Shown here: in pieces, positions 18,688 through 26,614 of the stretch
Position numbering within the stretch: the first letter of the stretch is position 1
How the letters are laid out: every line of letters starts with the position of its first letter
Assembly: GCA_024638885.1 (NCBI GenBank)
Contig: JAHEJL010000001.1
Span: forward strand, 583,001-647,000
Origin: Coraliomargarita sp.
Lineage (GTDB): Bacteria > Verrucomicrobiota > Verrucomicrobiia > Opitutales > UBA953
DNA: 64,000 nt
Direction of reading: 5' to 3'
The notes under the pieces: model-generated
What the model was told of the DNA's origin: nothing
The model's database searches: none
Seen by the model: the letters and a program-made list of their open reading frames with translations, nothing else
Position numbers and translations under genes: made by a program

Positions 18688-19673
18688 CAGGGACGACGGG
18701 CCTCTCCCGGGGCGCGCCGCGTGGCGGCGAGGAAGATGTCCTCGAGGCCGTAGCGGTCTTCGGCGATCTCACGGAGGTTGATTCCCGCGGCGATCAGCGC
18801 GCCGGCGAGCGTCTCCCGCGCGGGCGAACCGGCGGGCAGGGCGATGCGGAAGCGGTTCCACCCGTCGGCCGACGCCAGCGCGGTCACGGCGGCCGCGGGC
18901 TCGGTGGCGCGGCAGGCGCCCAGCAGCGCGGCCTCGTCGGCGCGCGTCACGACGGTGAAGCTGATCTCGGGGAGGAGTTCGCGACGCAGGTCTTCCGTGC
19001 GGCCCTGGGCCACGAGGCGTCCGCGGTTGATGATGACGACCTTGTCGCACACCTGCTCGACCTCGTGCAGGATGTGGCTCGAGATGAGCACGGCCATCTT
19101 GCCGCGCAACGAGCGGATGAGGTCGCGGATGCCGAGGATCTGGTGCGGGTCGAGGCCGATGGTCGGTTCGTCCAGGATGACGACGCGCGGCTCGGCGAGC
19201 AGCGCGTCCGCGATGCCGACGCGTTGGCGGAAACCTTTCGAGAGCTGGCCGATCAGGCGGCCCGAAGCCCGGCGGGTGAGGTCGCAGTCGTCCATGACCT
19301 TCCGGACGCGTTCGTCGACGCGCGTCGGGTCGACGTCCTTGAGGCGGGCCCGGAGCGTCAGGTATTCCTCGACGCGGAGATCCTCGGGCAGCGGATTGTT
19401 CTCCGGCATGTAGGCCAGGTGGCGCTTGGCGCCGGCGGGGTCGAGCGCGACGGAGACGCCCCAGATCGAGGCCCGACCGGAGGTGCCGGACATGGTCCCG
19501 GAAAGGATGCGCATGGTGGTCGACTTGCCGGCGCCGTTCGGGCCGAGGAAGCCGACGATCTCGCCCGGCGCGACGGAGAAGCTGAGATCCTCCACCGCGG
19601 TGAGGGAACCGTAGCGTTTGGTGAGCTTTTCGGCCACGACGGCGGCTTCCGGCAAGGGCGCAGCTTCGTTCAT
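18687..19673 (-). CDS. ABC transporter ATP-binding protein (GldA-like)
   Basis: 328 residues from the ATG at 19671-19673, which has GGAG about 7 bases upstream. The ATPase domain has the Walker A GPNGAGKST, the signature LSKGFRQRVGIADALL, and Walker B VVILDEPTIGLDPHQ. A C-terminal extension of about 90 residues is usual for ATPases serving ABC-2 permeases. It heads a leftward run of five coupled genes (ATPase, permease, GldG-like, DUF4340, AsmA-like). The long leader of about 100 bases and the clear Shine-Dalgarno differ from most genes here. Confidence 0.9.
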   Translation of the reverse strand: MNEAAPLPEAAVVAEKLTKRYGSLTAVEDLSFSVAPGEIVGFLGPNGAGKSTTMRILSGTMSGTSGRASIWGVSVALDPAGAKRHLAYMPENNPLPEDLRVEEYLTLRARLKDVDPTRVDERVRKVMDDCDLTRRASGRLIGQLSKGFRQRVGIADALLAEPRVVILDEPTIGLDPHQILGIRDLIRSLRGKMAVLISSHILHEVEQVCDKVVIINRGRLVAQGRTEDLRRELLPEISFTVVTRADEAALLGACRATEPAAAVTALASADGWNRFRIALPAGSPARETLAGALIAAGINLREIAEDRYGLEDIFLAATRRAPGEARRP

Positions 19674-19796
19674 GGTTCGGTCTCCGTTGGGATGGGCTTC
19701 GGCCCGTCGGCACCATGCGAACGGGTACGAGGAAGACACGCGGAACGCCCTTTATTGGCAAGGACAATAGAGGTCGCCGCCCTTCCGGCCTCGGCA

Positions 19797-19825
19797 CGAA
19801 AAAGCCCCGGCGTGCGCCGGGGCTT
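19797..19825 (-). terminator. Intrinsic terminator after the TPR protein gene
   Basis: A perfect 10-bp stem (AAGCCCCGGC/GCCGGGGCTT, loop GTGC) is followed on the minus strand by a five-base U tract (A run at 19799-19803). It lies 22 bases past the stop of the gene at 19847-20569. Confidence 0.85.
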
Positions 19826-19846
19826 CTCTCTTCGCTCGCGGCTCGC

Positions 19847-20569
19847 TTACTTGGCGGTCGGAGCGGCCGGCGCGATCAGCGCGGGCTCGGACTGCACGAG
19901 GGCTTCCTTGTCGGACTTCCAGACGTGGCCGGCGCGCAGCTTCTTGTCCATGGCGTTGAGCCACTTGGTCGCTTCGGCGGCGTCGCCCTTGGCGACCGCG
20001 AGGTTGGCGAGGGTCAGCATGGCGAAGCCGCGGAGGGTTTCCGGGGCGTTCGCGTCGTCGGCGACGGCGGCGATCGCCTTGTCGGCGCCGGCTTCGCCGG
20101 CTTCGAGACGGCAGAGCGCGGCGTAAAGACGGGCGCGGGTGCCGAGGGCGGCGACGGCCGGAGCCTTGCCGGCGAGACCGGCGAGACGGTTGGCTTCGTC
20201 GTAGGCCTTGGCGGCGTCGGCGAACTTGCCGGCCTTCTTGAGGTCGTCGGCGACGTCCGTCAAGGCGACGGCGGCGAGGGCTTCGCCCGGGTGGCGGCCG
20301 GCGAAGGCGCGGCGGGCGGCTTCGTCCTGGCAGGCGGTGAATTCTTCGCCGAGGGCTTCGCGGCGGCTTTCGTTCCAGAAGAAGTAGGCGAGGAAGGCGA
20401 GGATGCCGACCACGACGGCGAAGGTGGCCTTGACGATGACGTCCTTGTTGCGTTCCCAGAACAGCCAGAGACGGTCCTCGGTGTCCGCATTCACGAAATC
20501 CTCGTCGACGACCACGAGATTACGGTCGTCGCCGGCCGGGGGCTGCTTGTTGGAACGGTCTTCAGGCAT
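19847..20569 (-). CDS. Membrane-anchored TPR-like protein (YfgM-like)
   Basis: 240 residues. A cytoplasmic N-terminal segment of about 45 residues precedes one membrane helix (about 46-67), then an all-helical domain of TPR-like repeats: ADDLKKAGKFADAAKAYDEANRLA, a second repeat around 135-155, and AMLTLANLAVAKGDAAEATKWL. The architecture matches YfgM-type ancillary proteins (TPR_21), which work near the Sec translocon and periplasmic chaperones. The gene is monocistronic with its own terminator and diverges from the phosphohexomutase gene. The specific YfgM assignment is by architecture only. Confidence 0.65.
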   Translation of the reverse strand: MPEDRSNKQPPAGDDRNLVVVDEDFVNADTEDRLWLFWERNKDVIVKATFAVVVGILAFLAYFFWNESRREALGEEFTACQDEAARRAFAGRHPGEALAAVALTDVADDLKKAGKFADAAKAYDEANRLAGLAGKAPAVAALGTRARLYAALCRLEAGEAGADKAIAAVADDANAPETLRGFAMLTLANLAVAKGDAAEATKWLNAMDKKLRAGHVWKSDKEALVQSEPALIAPAAPTAK

Positions 20570-20606
20570 GGGGGGTCAACCCTTGGGAAAGGACCGATTG
20601 TGTCAA
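20570..20606 (-). promoter_or_regulatory. Putative near-leaderless promoter of the TPR gene
   Basis: A perfect -35 consensus TTGACA begins 37 bases before the ATG on the minus strand. The leader has no Shine-Dalgarno and ends in CCCCCC before the ATG. No good -10 box is seen. Confidence 0.42.
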
Positions 20607-20656
20607 CCCCCGCCTCCCCCGCCTACGGGCTTGTCCCCGCCCCCGGGAGGGCAAGT

Positions 20657-22597
20657 ATGGGCGGACTCATGAGCGCTTCCGCCGCCGTCCTTTCGCTCCT
20701 CCAAGCCGCCCAAGGCAAGGGGCAGATCTCCGCCTCCAGCCTCGCCAACGCCGGGGATTGGCTCCGCTCCGGGGCTCTGCCGGCCGCCGCGATCGACTCC
20801 CTGAAGGACCTGTGCGACCGGGGCGCCTGGGCGGAAATCGAGGACCGATTCTACAAGGGCATCGCCTTCGGTACCGGCGGCATGCGCGGCCGGACGGTCG
20901 GCCGGGTCTCCGCATCCAACGAAGTCGACGCCCAGGGCCTGCCGGTCCGCGCCGCCATCGGTTCGGCCTGCCTCAACGACGTCAACGTGCTCCGCGCGGT
21001 CATCGGCCTCTGGAAGCATGTCTCCGCGACCCAGCCCGGCGCCCGCCTCGTCGTCGCCCATGACGTCCGCCACTTCTCCCGCCACTTCGCCGAGCTCATC
21101 GCCGGCGCCTGGAGCGAACTCGGCGGCGAGGCCTACCTCTTCGCCGGCGCGCGTTCGACGCCGCAGCTGAGCTTCACGGTCCGCCACCTCGGCGCCCATG
21201 CCGGCGTGGTCATCACGGCGAGCCATAACCCGTCCCATGACAACGGCTTCAAGTGCTGCCTCGGCGACGGCGGCCAGGTCCTGCCGCCGCACGACGCCGC
21301 GATCGTCGCCGAAGTCGGCAAGCTCGGCCCGGCCGACGTGGCGCCGTATCTCGAGAAGAACCTCGCCCGCGTGCTCACCGTCCCGGCCGCCGCCGAAGAC
21401 GCCTACCTCGCCCGCCTCTCCGGCGTCGTCCTCGACCCCGAGATCATCTCGCGCCACACGCCGAAGGTCGTCTACACGAACGTCCACGGCACCGGCGACG
21501 TCATGGTCGTCCCGGCCTTGCGCCGCGTGGGCATCGATCCGCACGTCGTCGAGGAACAGCGCGAACATGACGGCCGCTTCCCGACCGTCGCCTCGCCTAA
21601 TCCGGAGAACGCCAGCACCTTCGCGCTCGCGTTGAAGCTGGCCGAAGAGATCGGCGCCGACCTCGTCCTCGCGACCGACCCCGATTCCGACCGCGTCGGC
21701 GTGGCCTGCCCGCTGCCGGCCGGCGGCCATCGTCTGCTCAACGGCAACGAGGTCGCGGCGCTGCTCACCGAGTTCCGCATCTCCTCCCTGAAGGACGCGG
21801 GCATCCTGCCCGCCGCCGGCTCGCCCAACGCGGCCGTGGTGAAGTCCCTCGTGACCACCCCGCTGGTGTCCGCCATCTGCGCCCGTCACGGCATCCGCTG
21901 CGTCGAGACGCTCGTCGGCTTCAAGTGGATCGCGCGCAAGCTCGAGAACTGGAAGCGTCGCCTCGTCGAAGGCGCGGGCGCCGAAGCCCCGGCCCTGCCG
22001 CTCCGCCGCCGCGCCCCGCTCGCGCTGCGTTACTCGACCCTCTTCCTGCTCGGCGCCGAGGAAAGCTACGGCTACCTCGCCGACGACGCCGTCCGCGACA
22101 AGGACGCTAACGCGACGGTGGTCATGCTCTGCGAGTTCGCCGCGCTCCTCCGCTCCCGCGGCCGCACGCTCCTCGACGCGCTCGACGTGCTGCACCTCAG
22201 CTACGGCGCCCACCACGAGGACCTGCTGAACCTTTCCTTCGAAGGCGCCGAGGGCGCGGCCTGCATCCGTCGCATCGTCGCCTCCTGGCGCGCGACCCCG
22301 CCCGCCGTCATCGACGGCGCCAAGGTCGTCCGCGTCACCGACTACGAGCGCGACAAGGTGCTCGACGCCGAAGGCGACCGCGTGCCGCCCGAGGAGTTCA
22401 TCCTCGCCGAGCTGGCCGACGGCCGCCGCATCGCGGTCCGCGCCTCCGGCACCGAGCCGAAGGTGAAGTTCTACTCTTTCACCAAGGCCGAGGTCGCCGA
22501 CGCCGACGACCTGCCGGCCGCCCGCGAACGCGCCCGCCAGTCCGCCCTCGCGCTCCGCGCCTGGCTCGAGACCGATGCCAAGCGCCGTGCCAAATGA
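20657..22597 (+). CDS. Phosphoglucomutase/phosphomannomutase family protein
   Basis: 646 residues from the ATG at 20657, preceded by GGGAGG at good spacing; a second in-frame ATG lies four codons later. The alpha-D-phosphohexomutase fold is clear: the active serine loop ITASHNPSHDNG, the metal-binding loop ATDPDSDRVG, the sugar loop GAEESYGYL, and the phosphate loop RASGTEPKVKFY. The length and the GTGGMRG motif near the N-terminus fit the PgcA-like long class, which interconverts glucose 1-phosphate and 6-phosphate or acts on mannose or pentose phosphates. An insert with an R/P-rich stretch (about 440-455) precedes the sugar loop. Substrate cannot be fixed. Confidence 0.9.
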   Translation: MGGLMSASAAVLSLLQAAQGKGQISASSLANAGDWLRSGALPAAAIDSLKDLCDRGAWAEIEDRFYKGIAFGTGGMRGRTVGRVSASNEVDAQGLPVRAAIGSACLNDVNVLRAVIGLWKHVSATQPGARLVVAHDVRHFSRHFAELIAGAWSELGGEAYLFAGARSTPQLSFTVRHLGAHAGVVITASHNPSHDNGFKCCLGDGGQVLPPHDAAIVAEVGKLGPADVAPYLEKNLARVLTVPAAAEDAYLARLSGVVLDPEIISRHTPKVVYTNVHGTGDVMVVPALRRVGIDPHVVEEQREHDGRFPTVASPNPENASTFALALKLAEEIGADLVLATDPDSDRVGVACPLPAGGHRLLNGNEVAALLTEFRISSLKDAGILPAAGSPNAAVVKSLVTTPLVSAICARHGIRCVETLVGFKWIARKLENWKRRLVEGAGAEAPALPLRRRAPLALRYSTLFLLGAEESYGYLADDAVRDKDANATVVMLCEFAALLRSRGRTLLDALDVLHLSYGAHHEDLLNLSFEGAEGAACIRRIVASWRATPPAVIDGAKVVRVTDYERDKVLDAEGDRVPPEEFILAELADGRRIAVRASGTEPKVKFYSFTKAEVADADDLPAARERARQSALALRAWLETDAKRRAK

Positions 22598-22601
22598 TTC
22601 C

Positions 22602-22832
22602 ATGAAGACCCTGTCCCTGTTCCCGCTCCTCCTGCTCGTCGGCTGCGCCAGCCCCGCCGGCGACCGTTCGTTCGTGGCGGAGAAGACCCCTGCCGCCGCG
22701 GCGATCTCCGGTCAGTCCGCCGGCCAGGGTTCCCTTGAGGACCGCGTCCGCGCGGCCAACGAGAAGAACGACCAGCGCCTCCTCAAGGGCGATTGGCGCG
22801 CGGCCAAGCCGGCCGTCGGCCCGCAGCCGTAA
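22602..22832 (+). CDS. Small lipoprotein
   Basis: 76 residues from the ATG at 22602, 4 bases after the mutase stop. The signal (MKTLSLFPLLLLVGC) has a lipobox ending LLVGC, so Cys15 should be lipidated. The mature 60 residues are polar and Ala-rich, with a short charged helix (LEDRVRAANEKNDQRLLKGDW). No family is recognised. It probably shares the mutase transcript. A tiny surface or periplasmic lipoprotein; function unknown. Confidence 0.7.
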   Translation: MKTLSLFPLLLLVGCASPAGDRSFVAEKTPAAAAISGQSAGQGSLEDRVRAANEKNDQRLLKGDWRAAKPAVGPQP

Positions 22833-22835
22833 GGC

Positions 22836-23738
22836 TCAGCGCGCTTCGGCGGGCGTCGCCGCCCATCGGAGCGGCGCGCCGAAGTGCTTGGCGAAGTATG
22901 TCTCCAGCGATGCCGCGATGGCCTGCGCCGTCTGCGCCCGGCCTTCGGGCGTGTCGCGCATCGGCGCGGGCACCTCGAGCTGGGCGGCGTCGAGCTGCGA
23001 CCTGTCGCGCGACCCGTGGGCTTCGATGTCGTAGGCCCCGTTGAAGTAGGGATCGTCCTTCGCGAGGACTTCCTGCGGCGAGGGGATGGCGGCGAGTCCG
23101 CGGGCGCCGAAGAGGCCGCCGAGGCTGGTCTCGCCGCGGACGAGCTCCGCGAACTTCGCGGGGGTGCGCTGGCTCAGCCAGCGGATCGAGGAACGCGCGG
23201 CGACGGCGGCGTCGAGCCGTTCGTCCGGCAGGCGGAGGTCGGCAGGCTTGAGCAGGTAGCCGATCTCGATGCGCTTCTTCGGGTGGCCGTGCGAATGGAG
23301 GTCGAGGTACAGGCCGTGCGGGCGTCGCGCGAGGACGGCGCGTTCGGCCTCGTCGACGGAGGCGTGGTATTCCTTCCAGACCTGTTCGGCCTTCGGGTGG
23401 CCGGCCGCGCCTTCGGCCAGCGGGCGGTTGCAGTCGACCTTCTTGCGGGAGAGATCGCAGACGACGAGGTGCGGAGCCTGGCCGAAGCGGGCGCGCAGCG
23501 CGTCGCGGAGCGCGAAGCCCAGCGCGGCGGCATGGCTGTCCCGGACGGTGACCCCGCTGGTCCGGTCAGGGATCTCGGCCGTCGTCCGCGCGCCGTCGTG
23601 CGGCACGGAGAGCACGATGGGCAGTTCGCCGGCCCAGTGCCGGACATAGCCGGATTCGCTGGTCCTGGCCTCGGGCGACTCCGCGGCGAAACCGGCCATG
23701 GTCAGGCCGAGCAGGACGCACGTCAGCTTCAGGGGCAT
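22836..23738 (-). CDS. Exported N-formylglutamate amidohydrolase-like protein
   Basis: 300 residues with a signal peptide (cleavage after TMAGFAA, about residue 19). The catalytic core resembles the N-formylglutamate amidohydrolase (FGase) family, zinc-dependent hydrolases: PIVLSVPHDGAR, VRDSHAAALG, VVCDLSRKKVDCNRP, and LYLDLHSHGHPKKRIEIGYL with the metal ligands. The usual enzyme is cytoplasmic and works in histidine breakdown. An exported version without hut neighbours suggests a different amide or peptide substrate. It follows aroB by 44 bases but has its own -35-like box. Confidence 0.72.
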   Translation of the reverse strand: MPLKLTCVLLGLTMAGFAAESPEARTSESGYVRHWAGELPIVLSVPHDGARTTAEIPDRTSGVTVRDSHAAALGFALRDALRARFGQAPHLVVCDLSRKKVDCNRPLAEGAAGHPKAEQVWKEYHASVDEAERAVLARRPHGLYLDLHSHGHPKKRIEIGYLLKPADLRLPDERLDAAVAARSSIRWLSQRTPAKFAELVRGETSLGGLFGARGLAAIPSPQEVLAKDDPYFNGAYDIEAHGSRDRSQLDAAQLEVPAPMRDTPEGRAQTAQAIAASLETYFAKHFGAPLRWAATPAEAR

Positions 23739-23772
23739 GCGGTATCCAATCGCCCCTGACGCCCGCGGTCAA
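23739..23772 (-). promoter_or_regulatory. Putative near-leaderless promoter of the FGase-like gene
   Basis: TTGACC begins 34 bases before the ATG on the minus strand, and TTGGAT/GATACC lies close to the start codon as a possible -10. No Shine-Dalgarno is present. Confidence 0.4.
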
Positions 23773-23782
23773 GCGAGCCGGT

Positions 23783-24880
23783 TCAGCGGACGGCGCCGCC
23801 GGCGAGCAGGGCGCGGATCGCCGCGTCTTCCGGCACGTTGTCCGCGGTGCTGGCCGCGCCGAGGCCGTCCTGCAGCACGAAGCGCAGCTTGCCGCCGCGG
23901 ACCTTCTTGTCGCGACGCATCGCGGCGAGCATCGGCTCGAGCGGGAGCGGCGCGCGCAAGGCCGTCGGGAGGGCGTGGGACTGCAGCGTGGCCTCGACCT
24001 GTTCGGCCTGGGCGGCGGTGCAGTGCTTGAGTTCGGCGGAGAGGCGCGCGGCCATCACCAGGCCGATGGCGACGGCTTCGCCGTGCAGGTAGGTGCCGTA
24101 GCCGGCGGTGGCCTCGATGGCGTGGCCGAAGGTGTGGCCGAGGTTGAGGAGGGCGCGACCGCCCTGGGCGCTGGTCTCGCGTTCGTCGCCGGCGACGACG
24201 GCGGCCTTGATCTCGACGCAGCGGCGCACGACGCGCGGCAGCAGCGGATGGTTCCAGGCGAGGGGCGAGTTCTGTTCGAGGAGCCCGAAAAGGTCCGCGT
24301 CGGCGATGATGCCGTGCTTGATGACCTCGGCCATGCCCGCGGCGAACTCGCGCGGCGGCAGCGTGGCCAGCAGGTCGGTGTCGGCGAAGACCGCCGTGGG
24401 CTGGTGGAAGTTGCCGACGAGGTTCTTGCCCGCGGCGAGGTTGATGCCGGTCTTGCCGCCGACGGAGCTGTCGACCATCGCGAGCAAGGTCGTCGGGATC
24501 TGGTAGAAGTCGACGCCGCGCTGATAGGAGGCCGCGGCGAAGCCGGCGAGGTCGCCCACCACGCCGCCGCCGAGTGCGAAGACCGCTCCGTCGCGGGCCA
24601 CGCCGTTGGCGGCGAGGAAATCCCAGACGCGCGCGAGTTCGGCGGCCGACTTGGCGGTCTCGCCGTCCGAGGCGGTCACGAGCACCGGCATGAGCCGGGC
24701 GAGCTGCGCGGTGAAGCCCGACTGCGCCGCGGCGACGCCGGGCGACGTGATCGTCACGCACTTCTGGCCGGAGGCCACGCGGCGTTCGGCCGTCGCCAAC
24801 GCTTCCTGACGCATCCCGGCCCCGATGCGGACGGGGTAGGAGCGCTGACCTAGCTGGACGGTGACGGTCTCGGCCGACAT
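23783..24880 (-). CDS. aroB: 3-dehydroquinate synthase
   Basis: 365 residues, full length. AroB cyclises DAHP to 3-dehydroquinate, the second step of the shikimate pathway, using NAD and a divalent metal. The NAD-binding region GGGVVGDLAGFAAASYQRG, the IPTTLLAMVDSSVGGKTGIN block, and the metal ligands in EVIKHGIIAD and LNLGHTFGHAIE are all present. It sits 42 bases after ftsY, and its own -35-like box lies within that gap. No other shikimate gene is in the window. Confidence 0.96.
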   Translation of the reverse strand: MSAETVTVQLGQRSYPVRIGAGMRQEALATAERRVASGQKCVTITSPGVAAAQSGFTAQLARLMPVLVTASDGETAKSAAELARVWDFLAANGVARDGAVFALGGGVVGDLAGFAAASYQRGVDFYQIPTTLLAMVDSSVGGKTGINLAAGKNLVGNFHQPTAVFADTDLLATLPPREFAAGMAEVIKHGIIADADLFGLLEQNSPLAWNHPLLPRVVRRCVEIKAAVVAGDERETSAQGGRALLNLGHTFGHAIEATAGYGTYLHGEAVAIGLVMAARLSAELKHCTAAQAEQVEATLQSHALPTALRAPLPLEPMLAAMRRDKKVRGGKLRFVLQDGLGAASTADNVPEDAAIRALLAGGAVR

Positions 24881-24915
24881 GGGGTCACGCTGGGGCGAGG
24901 GGCCCTCGCTGGCAA
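24881..24915 (-). promoter_or_regulatory. Putative near-leaderless promoter of aroB
   Basis: TTGCCA begins exactly 35 bases before the ATG on the minus strand, inside the short gap after the ftsY stop. The bases before the ATG (GACCCC) contain no Shine-Dalgarno. Confidence 0.4.
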
Positions 24916-24922
24916 GACAACC

Positions 24923-25825
24923 TCACTCGGCCAGGCCGACGACCGAGCGGGCGTAGGCCCGCGCATCGAAGGGCTGGAGGTCGGCCGGCTGCTCGCCGAC
25001 GCCGATGAAACGGACGGGGACGCCGAGTTCGCGGACCACGGCGACGAGCGCGCCGCCGCGGGCGGTGCCGTCGAGCTTGGTCACGATCAGGCCGGTGAGG
25101 CCGACGGCCTCATGGAAGATACGTGCCTGTTCGATGGAGTTCGCGCCGAGCGAACCGTCGATGACGAGCCACTTCTCGTGGGGCGCGCCGGCGTGGGCCT
25201 TGGCGGTGACGCGGACGACCTTGCGGAGTTCTTCCAGCAGGTGCGCCTTGGTGTGCAGGCGGCCGGCGGTGTCGAGGATCACGATGTCGGCGCCGCGGGC
25301 GACGCCCGCCTTGGCGGCGTCGAAGGCTACGGCCGCCGGATCGGCGCCGGCGGCTCCGCCGACGACTTCGACGCCCAGGCGCTCCGCCCAGGCGGCAAGC
25401 TGTTCGCCGGCCGCGGCGCGGAAGGTGTCGCACGCGCCGAGCAGGCAGGTCTTGTTTTCCTGGCGCCAGCGCCAGGCGAGCTTCGCGGCGGTGGTCGTCT
25501 TGCCGGCGCCGTTGACGCCCAGCAGCATGATCACGTGCGGCTTGGCGAGCGCGGGCGCCGCGCCGGTCTCGCCGCCCAGCGCGCGGACGATGCTCTCGGC
25601 GGCGGCTTCGGCGGGCGAGGTCTTGCGGAGCGCGGCCTCGGACTTCCAGGCGGCGCGCGCGGCCTCGACGACCTCGTCGGCGGTGGCCGGTCCGAAATCG
25701 GCGGCGATGAGGCGCTCGCGCAGCTGCTCGGCCGACTCGGCGTCCATCGGCCGCGCGAGCAGGTTGGCCACGGCCTCGGCCGTACGGCTCAGGCCGGACT
25801 TCAGTCGCTCGAAGAAGCCCGCCAT
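24923..25825 (-). CDS. ftsY: Signal recognition particle receptor FtsY
   Basis: 300 residues: the NG core without the long acidic A domain of enterobacterial FtsY. The four-helix N domain covers about 1-85. The GTPase domain shows GVNGAGKTTTAAKLAWRW, DTFRAAAGEQL, ILDTAGRLHTK and VTKLDGTARGG. FtsY docks the SRP-ribosome complex at the inner membrane. The gene follows the S10-NusB fusion by 2 bases, so it is surely co-transcribed with it. Confidence 0.96.
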   Translation of the reverse strand: MAGFFERLKSGLSRTAEAVANLLARPMDAESAEQLRERLIAADFGPATADEVVEAARAAWKSEAALRKTSPAEAAAESIVRALGGETGAAPALAKPHVIMLLGVNGAGKTTTAAKLAWRWRQENKTCLLGACDTFRAAAGEQLAAWAERLGVEVVGGAAGADPAAVAFDAAKAGVARGADIVILDTAGRLHTKAHLLEELRKVVRVTAKAHAGAPHEKWLVIDGSLGANSIEQARIFHEAVGLTGLIVTKLDGTARGGALVAVVRELGVPVRFIGVGEQPADLQPFDARAYARSVVGLAE

Positions 25826-25827
25826 GT

Positions 25828-26610
25828 TCAGCCGCCCTCGGCCTTGCGCGGGTCGCGCCCCAGTTCTTCCTTATAGCTGTCGAGGATGCCGTTCACGAAG
25901 CGCTTGGATTCCTCGGTCGAGAACTCCTTCGCGATGTCGACGGCCTCGTTGATGCTCACCACCGGCGGGATGTCCGTGCGGCGCATGAGTTCGAAGATGG
26001 CGACGCGCAGGATGGCGAGGTCGACGCGCGCGATGCGGCCGAAGGCCCAGTTCTTGGCGTACTTCCCGATGATCTCGTCGATGAGCGTCAGGTCGCGGAT
26101 GACGCCCTGGATCAGCTCCTCGGCGAAGGCGTAGTATTCGCGGGGCTGCGGGCGCTCGCCGAAGAAGTCGAAGAGCGCCGTCACCATGTCGGCGTGGCGC
26201 TGGACTTCCCAGGAGCAGAGGAACTGCATCGCGGCTACGCGGCTGTCGTGGCGGCGGTTGCGCTTGGCGGGCGGCGCGGCGGGGTCCGGGGCGACGGGCT
26301 CCTCGGGGGCGACGATGGCGATCTCGACGCCGGCGGGGACGTTGTGGCGGCGGAACGCGTCGACGGTCTTCTGGTTGGAGCCGATGATCTCGATCAGGCG
26401 GCGGTGGCTGCGGATCTCCTCGCGGAGCGCCGTGCGCGGTTCCTCGACCTGCGAGGGCAGGGGGAAGGGGCCCGAGATGCGGGCGCCGGTGCCGACGACG
26501 CTGGCGATGATGTCGGCTGCGGTCTGGTCCGCCATGCGGTAGTCGACGCCTTTGATCCGGATGCGGATCTTGGCGCGCGCGGAGGCGGAAATGGGCGAGT
26601 CGTTGTCCAT
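25828..26610 (-). CDS. nusB: Fusion of an S10 (NusE)-like domain with NusB antitermination factor
   Basis: 260 residues in one unbroken frame. Residues 119-255 are a complete NusB: RRHDSRVAAMQFLCSWE, then RIARVDLAILRVAIFEL and SINEAVDIAKEFSTEESKRF. Residues 13-100 align with ribosomal protein S10, which is NusE: KIRIRIKGVDYRMADQ, TGARISGPFPLP, RSHRRLIEIIG and KTVDAFRRHNVPAGVEIAI all match conserved S10 blocks. Between PLP and R-[ST]-H the fusion has 14 residues where E. coli S10 has 24; that is the ribosome-binding loop. A Pro/Ala/Glu linker (101-118) joins the halves. S10 and NusB normally form a heterodimer that binds boxA RNA and supports antitermination in rRNA operons. The gene starts 4 bases after ribH and precedes ftsY. 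Recognition of both domains is by eye but strong. Confidence 0.88.
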   Translation of the reverse strand: MDNDSPISASARAKIRIRIKGVDYRMADQTAADIIASVVGTGARISGPFPLPSQVEEPRTALREEIRSHRRLIEIIGSNQKTVDAFRRHNVPAGVEIAIVAPEEPVAPDPAAPPAKRNRRHDSRVAAMQFLCSWEVQRHADMVTALFDFFGERPQPREYYAFAEELIQGVIRDLTLIDEIIGKYAKNWAFGRIARVDLAILRVAIFELMRRTDIPPVVSINEAVDIAKEFSTEESKRFVNGILDSYKEELGRDPRKAEGG

Positions 26611-26614
26611 CGGT

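Noticed and set aside
20570..20613. Repeated GTCAACCC flanking the YfgM-like gene promoter as operators
   Set aside because: One copy coincides with the -35 box complement and the other with the base run before the ATG; two short copies are not enough to claim an operator.
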